A stretch of 7,103 nt of DNA from Segatella salivae DSM 15606 (lineage in GTDB: Bacteria; Bacteroidota; Bacteroidia; Bacteroidales; Bacteroidaceae), in the NCBI RefSeq assembly GCF_000185845.1, contig NZ_GL629647.1, positions 2,062,460 through 2,069,562 of the forward strand, in the 5' to 3' direction. Of this stretch, positions 6,188-7,103 are shown in pieces; position 1 is the first letter of the stretch, and every line of letters begins with the position of its first letter. The notes beneath the pieces are model-generated. The model was given only the letters and a program-made list of their open reading frames with translations, ran no database searches and was not told the DNA's origin. Made by a program: the position numbers and the translations under genes.

Positions 6188-6398
6188 TTTCTCCATGTTC
6201 CTTGTTTTGCCTCAAAATCTGTTCGTATGAAGCGCCTTTTCCGTCCATTTTAGTTAGGTTTCTTGAGCTACGTTGATGTTATTCGTTTTATGGAATGAAC
6301 GATTCTGCATCATCAGTATTGTGGTTTCTTTGCGTGATTTGGCCCAAATCATTTTATCTTTGATTATCAACCATGTCACCTTCACAATTGTTTCATCT
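6188..6398 (+). other. AT-rich intergenic stretch with no gene seen
   Basis: Between the tRNA terminator and the first repeat I find no credible coding frame on either strand. Short frames here run through the tRNA or into the repeats. The only structured signal is a possible promoter at 6329-6362. Confidence 0.6.
6329..6362 (+). promoter_or_regulatory. candidate promoter reading into the repeat nest
   Basis: TTTG (6329-6332), a 22-bp spacer (slightly long) and TATCTTTG (6355-6362) match the Bacteroidota promoter form. Transcription would start near 6369 and enter the first 190-bp repeat. No gene follows within the window, so it would make a noncoding transcript or be a chance match. Confidence 0.35.
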
Positions 6399-6588
6399 CG
6401 CAACTCGGTACGAGTTGTTCTTTTGAAAGCCCGGGGTTGGCGAGGGACGAGCCTACCCCGGGTGAGTATTCGCAAGGGGATTCAACGCCGTAGGTGTTGA
6501 GCTTTTTCTGTGAAGGCACGCTTACAACGAAATCTTTCATGGCGGATTAATCAAAAAAAGCGCAACACCTATGGCGTTGTTCCATGCA
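6399..6588 (+). repeat. 190-bp interspersed repeat, copy 1
   Basis: This segment matches 6905-7094 without gaps at an offset of exactly 506 bp, with 11 differences counted by eye. Its parts in order are: a 17-bp palindrome CAACTCG-GTA-CGAGTTG (6401-6417); a T-rich linker; a GC-rich hairpin (6430-6462) whose arms start CCCGGGGT and end ACCCCGGG; a second palindrome (6483-6499) followed by GCTTTTT; a 45-55 bp spacer; and an inverted copy of the second palindrome preceded by AAAAAAAGC (6553-6579). No coding frame is supported. It looks like a REP- or MITE-type intergenic element. Confidence 0.88.
6483..6579. repeat. inverted repeat inside copy 1 (25-bp arms)
   Basis: Arm 6483-6507 is complementary to arm 6555-6579 over 25 positions with one mismatch (A6500/G6562) and one G-T (G6490/T6572). 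Each arm also contains its own 17-bp hairpin, so the DNA or RNA could fold either as two small hairpins or as one long stem. The same pair occurs in copy 2 at 6989-7013 and 7061-7085, where G6490 is replaced by A6996 and the pair with T7078 becomes A-T. Confidence 0.8.
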
Positions 6589-6600
6589 CAGCATATGCCA

Positions 6601-6667
6601 ACCCAGGGTAGCCTGCACTATCGTTTGGCAACCCTGGGCTATCAAAAACACAACACCTACGGCGTTG
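6601..6667 (-). repeat. inverted third copy of the palindrome-plus-hairpin module
   Basis: Read on the minus strand this segment is palindrome CAACGCCGTAGGTGTTG (6651-6667), a linker ending TTTTTGATAG, then a hairpin with arms CCCAGGGT and ACCCTGGG (6602-6638). This is the same order as the first 63 bp of both 190-bp copies (6401-6463 and 6907-6969), but in the opposite orientation, with a diverged loop and a GC pair changed to A-T in the hairpin. The second half of the 190-bp repeat is not attached to it. Confidence 0.75.
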
Positions 6668-6736
6668 AAACATGTATTTTGTAATACAATTGATGGCAAC
6701 ATGCGAATAAATAAACGCCAAAAGGTGCCAATATTT

Positions 6737-6934
6737 CAATGGATATATCCACTATGATGAATACTCCCATCAGGCAACGCCATGGGTGTTATGCCGGTAT
6801 CGCAATGGATGTATTTGTCATTGTGAATGTGGCAACGATGCAACTCCGTAGATGTTATGCCGATATTCCAATGGATGTATCTATTACCATGAATGCTCCT
6901 ACCACGCAACTCGGTACGAGTTGTTCTTTTGATA
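6737..6934 (+). repeat. 66-bp tandem repeat, three units
   Basis: Units start at CAATGGAT at 6737, 6803 and 6869, exactly 66 bp apart. Each carries a CAAC-type palindrome at the same offset (6775, 6841, 6907), and units 1 and 2 then share TTATGCCG. In unit 3 the palindrome is already the start of the second 190-bp copy. A shorter degenerate unit may precede unit 1 (acgcc...aggtg...caatatttcaatgg at about 6716-6742). As 66 is a multiple of three, a frame from 6739 to 6999 runs through all units (86 codons), but it ends inside the neighbouring repeat and I do not accept it as a gene. Confidence 0.75.
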
Positions 6935-7094
6935 GCCCGGGGTTAGCGAGGAACGAGCCTACCCCGGGTAAACGTTCGCAAGGAGATTCAACGCCATAGG
7001 TGTTGAGCTTTTTCTATGAAGGCACGCTTACAACGAAATCTTTCATGGCGGATTAATCAAAAAAAGCGCAACACCTATGGCGTTGTTCCACGCA
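6905..7094 (+). repeat. 190-bp interspersed repeat, copy 2
   Basis: This is the second ungapped copy of 6399-6588. The palindrome is at 6907-6923, the GC hairpin at 6936-6968, and the inverted-repeat pair at 6989-7013 and 7061-7085. Differences cluster just after the GC hairpin (6971-6975). In the hairpin, G6439 of copy 1 is A6945 here, opposite C6959, giving an uncompensated A-C mismatch. Similarity falls off at 7095, 9 bases before the window ends. Confidence 0.88.
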
Positions 7095-7103
7095 AACCAT
7101 ACA

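Noticed and set aside
6034..6276. Short plus-strand frames running through the tRNA and its terminator.
   Set aside because: They overlap a well-folded tRNA with its own promoter and terminator and have no protein-like features.
6254..6500. Short frames on both strands over the first repeat copy.
   Set aside because: They are composed of the palindromes and GC-rich hairpin of the interspersed repeat, so the translation only mirrors repeat structure.
6399..7094. CRISPR array or phage attachment site next to the tRNA.
   Set aside because: There are no evenly spaced short repeats with unique spacers and no cas gene. The tRNA 3' end is not repeated elsewhere in the window, and no integrase is present.

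Overview
This window looks like chromosomal DNA from a member of the Bacteroidota, most likely Prevotella or a close relative. The evidence is: DUF4271 and DUF4919-type genes, which I know mainly from this phylum; promoters of the Bacteroidota form TTTG-N20-TAnnTTTG; almost no Shine-Dalgarno sequences; a secreted protein with a signal peptide ending in Thr-Ala-Gln; and a tRNA gene without an encoded CCA. The genus is inferred from the look of the proteins, not tested.

Positions 1-5205 are a compact, all-plus-strand housekeeping block. metK (S-adenosylmethionine synthase) ends at a clear intrinsic terminator. A tight group follows: a six-helix DUF4271 membrane protein, a HemD-like uroporphyrinogen-III synthase, rnpA (RNase P protein) and yidD (membrane insertion factor). 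The last two overlap by 4 nt. A bulged hairpin with a short T-run separates yidD from tyrS (tyrosyl-tRNA synthetase), which ends at a near-perfect 12-bp-stem terminator.

Positions 5206-6187 hold a small exported DUF4919-like gene with its own TAnnTTTG box, then tRNA-Gln(UUG) with a textbook promoter and terminator. The exported gene appears broken. Its frame stops at 5875, but a 43-codon continuation that resembles the expected C-terminus lies one base out of frame and runs to 5993. The likely cause is a one-base change in an A7 run at 5862-5868. Repaired, the protein would be about 230 residues.

Positions 6188-7103 have no convincing gene. They hold a nest of interspersed repeats: a 190-bp direct repeat present twice (offset exactly 506 bp, about 94% identical), a third, inverted copy of its first half, and a three-unit 66-bp tandem array that merges into the second copy. 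All are built from a 17-bp palindrome of the form CAACnCC-GTA-GGnGTTG, usually followed by a T-run, and a GC-rich hairpin. This resembles REP- or MITE-like intergenic elements. I see no complete unknown defence or mobile system. The most notable points are the frameshifted DUF4919-like gene and the repeat nest.
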